From assembly GCA_964573205.1 (NCBI GenBank), contig CAZNIT010000026.1, forward strand, positions 1 to 64,000: a stretch of DNA of 64,000 nt, read 5' to 3'. The translations under genes and the position numbers were made by a program. The notes under the pieces were generated by a model, which worked only from the letters and a program-made list of their open reading frames with translations, did no database searches and had not been told where the DNA came from. Numbering within the stretch: position 1 is the first letter of the stretch; every line of letters starts with the position of its first letter. Shown here in pieces: positions 62,902-64,000 of this stretch. This stretch comes from QNZT01 sp964573205 (GTDB lineage: Bacteria; Campylobacterota; Campylobacteria; Campylobacterales; QNZT01).

Positions 62902-63546
62902 ATGATGAAAATTACATTAAAAGAGATACCGTTTTTTAGTAGTTTAAGCGATGAAAACATAAAAAAGTTGGGGCAGATTTCATGCTTTCGTAACTATAAT
63001 GCCGATGAACTTCTATTTTACGAAGGCGATGAACCGGGAAAACTTTATATACTTGTAGATGGCGTGTTACGGCTTTACAAGACCGATCCGAAAGGTCATG
63101 AGATATATATTCATCAATTTACTCCGATTTCAATGATAGGCGAGTTGGCGAATTTCGAAAATATGCGCTTTCCCGCTTCCGCGAAATTTATCACTAGCGG
63201 TACGGTTTTGAAGATCGAGTATAGCAAACTTGAAGATCTTTTATATGAAAATTCGCAAATTTGTATGGAGATCATCAAATCTTTGACGAAAAAAGTTAAA
63301 ATTTTATCAAATGTAATTCATCATGAGATGATACTGACTTCGGAGGCTAAAGTCGCAAAATTTATCGACGAGCATAAAGAGCTTTTTGAAACGGTCAGAA
63401 ACAATCAAATCGCCGCAATATTAAACGTTTCTCCGGAGACTCTCTCACGAACTTTGGCGAAGCTTAAGAAAAATTCAATTATCTCCATAGATAAAAAACA
63501 CAATATTACGATTTTGGACGAAAAGGCGTTAAAAAGTCTCTTTTAA
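62902..63546 (+). CDS. Crp/Fnr-family transcription regulator
   Basis: The 214-residue protein has a cyclic-nucleotide-type N-terminal barrel (ADELLFYEGDEPGKLYILVDGVLRLYKTDPKGHEIYIHQF), a long dimer helix and the C-terminal HTH (NQIAAILNVSPETLSRTLAKLKKNSII). No Fnr-type N-terminal cysteine cluster is present; the only two Cys are at 28 and about 119 (SCF, ICM), so it looks more like a Dnr/NssR-type haem or NO sensor than Fnr. A perfect Fnr-type site lies ten bases beyond its stop. The second ATG (62905) has the better ribosome-site spacing. Confidence 0.9.
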   Translation: MMKITLKEIPFFSSLSDENIKKLGQISCFRNYNADELLFYEGDEPGKLYILVDGVLRLYKTDPKGHEIYIHQFTPISMIGELANFENMRFPASAKFITSGTVLKIEYSKLEDLLYENSQICMEIIKSLTKKVKILSNVIHHEMILTSEAKVAKFIDEHKELFETVRNNQIAAILNVSPETLSRTLAKLKKNSIISIDKKHNITILDEKALKSLF

Positions 63547-63555
63547 CTCTTCTTC

Positions 63556-63569
63556 TTGACTTATGTCAA
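63556..63569. promoter_or_regulatory. Perfect Crp/Fnr-type operator TTGAC-N4-GTCAA
   Basis: TTGACTTATGTCAA is a perfect dyad of the Dnr/Nnr type. Its centre is about 41.5 bases before the start expected from the -10 TACAAT at 63592-63597, the class II activator distance. It is ten bases after the Crp/Fnr gene stop and 62 bases before the next ATG. Confidence 0.75.
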
Positions 63570-63591
63570 TCATTAAAAGTTATTATTTTAT

Positions 63592-63597
63592 TACAAT
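63592..63597 (+). promoter_or_regulatory. -10 of the Fnr-regulated operon
   Basis: TACAAT matches TATAAT in five of six positions. The transcript is predicted to start near 63604, which sets the operator at -41.5. Confidence 0.5.
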
Positions 63598-63630
63598 TAC
63601 TATCGTAGTACTTTATTGACAGGAGACAGT

Positions 63631-63954
63631 ATGAAAGAAGTATATTTAAACATGCCTCAGCTTGCCCCGGAAGACTTCTTACCGATTTTCACGTCGGCGA
63701 CCCTTGTTTTGATCTTCGGGACAATCTTTGTAGGTTTATATACTTTTTCCAAAATGAAAAAGATTCCCTCGTATTATCAGTATATAGGGTATCTTTTCTG
63801 GATTGGATGCGCATACTCTCTTTACCTGTTAAGTACTCTGGTTGGAAGTGGTTCCTTTACTCAAAAAGTATTAATGATGGCGATGTTCGCTTATTTCATA
63901 TTGCCTCATTTTATCTACTTTTTGATGCAAGAGACCCACAAACGACACGATTAA
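63631..63954 (+). CDS. Small three-helix membrane protein under Fnr-type control
   Basis: From the ATG with AGGAG five bases upstream, 107 residues are coded (an in-frame TTG at 63616 lies within that site and is rejected). Three membrane helices: about 20-39 (STATLVLIFGTIFVGLYTF region), 53-70 and 78-97. No family known to me. The operator in front and the next gene 16 bases downstream put it in an operon probably used when oxygen is low or nitrogen oxides are present. Confidence 0.75.
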   Translation: MKEVYLNMPQLAPEDFLPIFTSATLVLIFGTIFVGLYTFSKMKKIPSYYQYIGYLFWIGCAYSLYLLSTLVGSGSFTQKVLMMAMFAYFILPHFIYFLMQETHKRHD

Positions 63955-63970
63955 TAGGAGGTAGCACACT

Positions 63971-64000
63971 ATGGCAGAACAACCAACTTCTGTATGGAGC
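63971..64000 (+). CDS. Start of the next gene, cut by the window
   Basis: An ATG with AGGAGG 10 bases upstream opens MAEQPTSVWS and runs off the end. Only ten codons are visible, so no product can be named. It belongs to the same operon as the small membrane protein. Confidence 0.6.
   Translation, partial: MAEQPTSVWS

Noticed and set aside
63616..63630. TTG start for the small membrane protein
   Set aside because: The TTG codons overlap its own ribosome site (AGGAG) that fits the ATG at 63631.
1..64000. CRISPR arrays, insertion sequences, tRNA or rRNA genes, prophage
   Set aside because: No regularly spaced repeats, transposase or integrase reading frames, or cloverleaf-type sequences were recognised in the gaps.

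Overview
The window looks like chromosome from a member of the Campylobacterota (Epsilonproteobacteria), most likely a free-living, non-pathogenic lineage rather than Campylobacter or Helicobacter. The evidence is AT-rich DNA, the flgI-flgJ-flgN-flgK and flaG-fliD-fliS gene orders, short FlgJ and ComEC proteins, sigma-28 promoters of the TAAAGTTT-N11-GCCGAT type, promoters with a strong -10 but weak -35, and a nitrate assimilation cluster. The genus cannot be fixed from this sequence alone. I saw no rRNA, tRNA, CRISPR array or insertion sequence.

Layout. 1-4602 (-): most of a giant secreted repeat protein that runs off the left edge. 4694-9126 (-): a compact stress-type cassette of a 29-residue membrane peptide, XpaC-like, TelA, SPFH/GYF2 and double-zinc-ribbon membrane proteins. 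9203-12157 (+): argD, a MidA-type methyltransferase, an ankyrin protein and thiS. 12196-24540 (-): a complete Pel-type exopolysaccharide operon (pelC-D-E-F-G, a membrane TPR protein, pelB, pelA) with a preserved c-di-GMP site in PelD. 24683-27214 (+): leuA behind a leucine-rich leader peptide, then a TRIC-family channel gene. 27211-29578 (-) and 29750-34798 (+): two flagellar clusters plus two sigma-28-like promoters, one driving a small unknown secreted cysteine-containing protein. 34878-38616 (+): ispG (predicted leaderless), dnaB, comEC. 38660-46117 (-): a DciA-like gene, uvrC, a PAS/degenerate-Hpt protein and a NIT-domain hybrid kinase. 46088-52215 (+): an LptM-like mini-lipoprotein, nadB, nhaD, guaA, a DUF3137 protein and hemD. 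52315-53819: a small helical protein, a YebC regulator and a secreted protein. 53882-62701 (-): nitrate assimilation (narK, PP2C-kinase fusion, ferredoxin/membrane-anchor fusion, nitrate reductase, siroheme nitrite reductase). 62902-64000 (+): a Crp/Fnr regulator followed by a perfect Fnr-type operator placed at about -41.5 in front of a small membrane protein operon that continues beyond the window.

Together the region links surface life (Pel matrix, giant adhesin-like protein, flagella) with nitrogen assimilation and redox-responsive control. The most unusual items are the TelA/XpaC/SPFH cassette with its tiny leading peptide, the Pel operon in which PelA has a CBM9-like domain where the hydrolase normally sits and PelB is accompanied by a separate inner-membrane TPR protein, the leucine leader in front of leuA, and a nitrate assimilation operon that carries its own phosphatase-kinase fusion.
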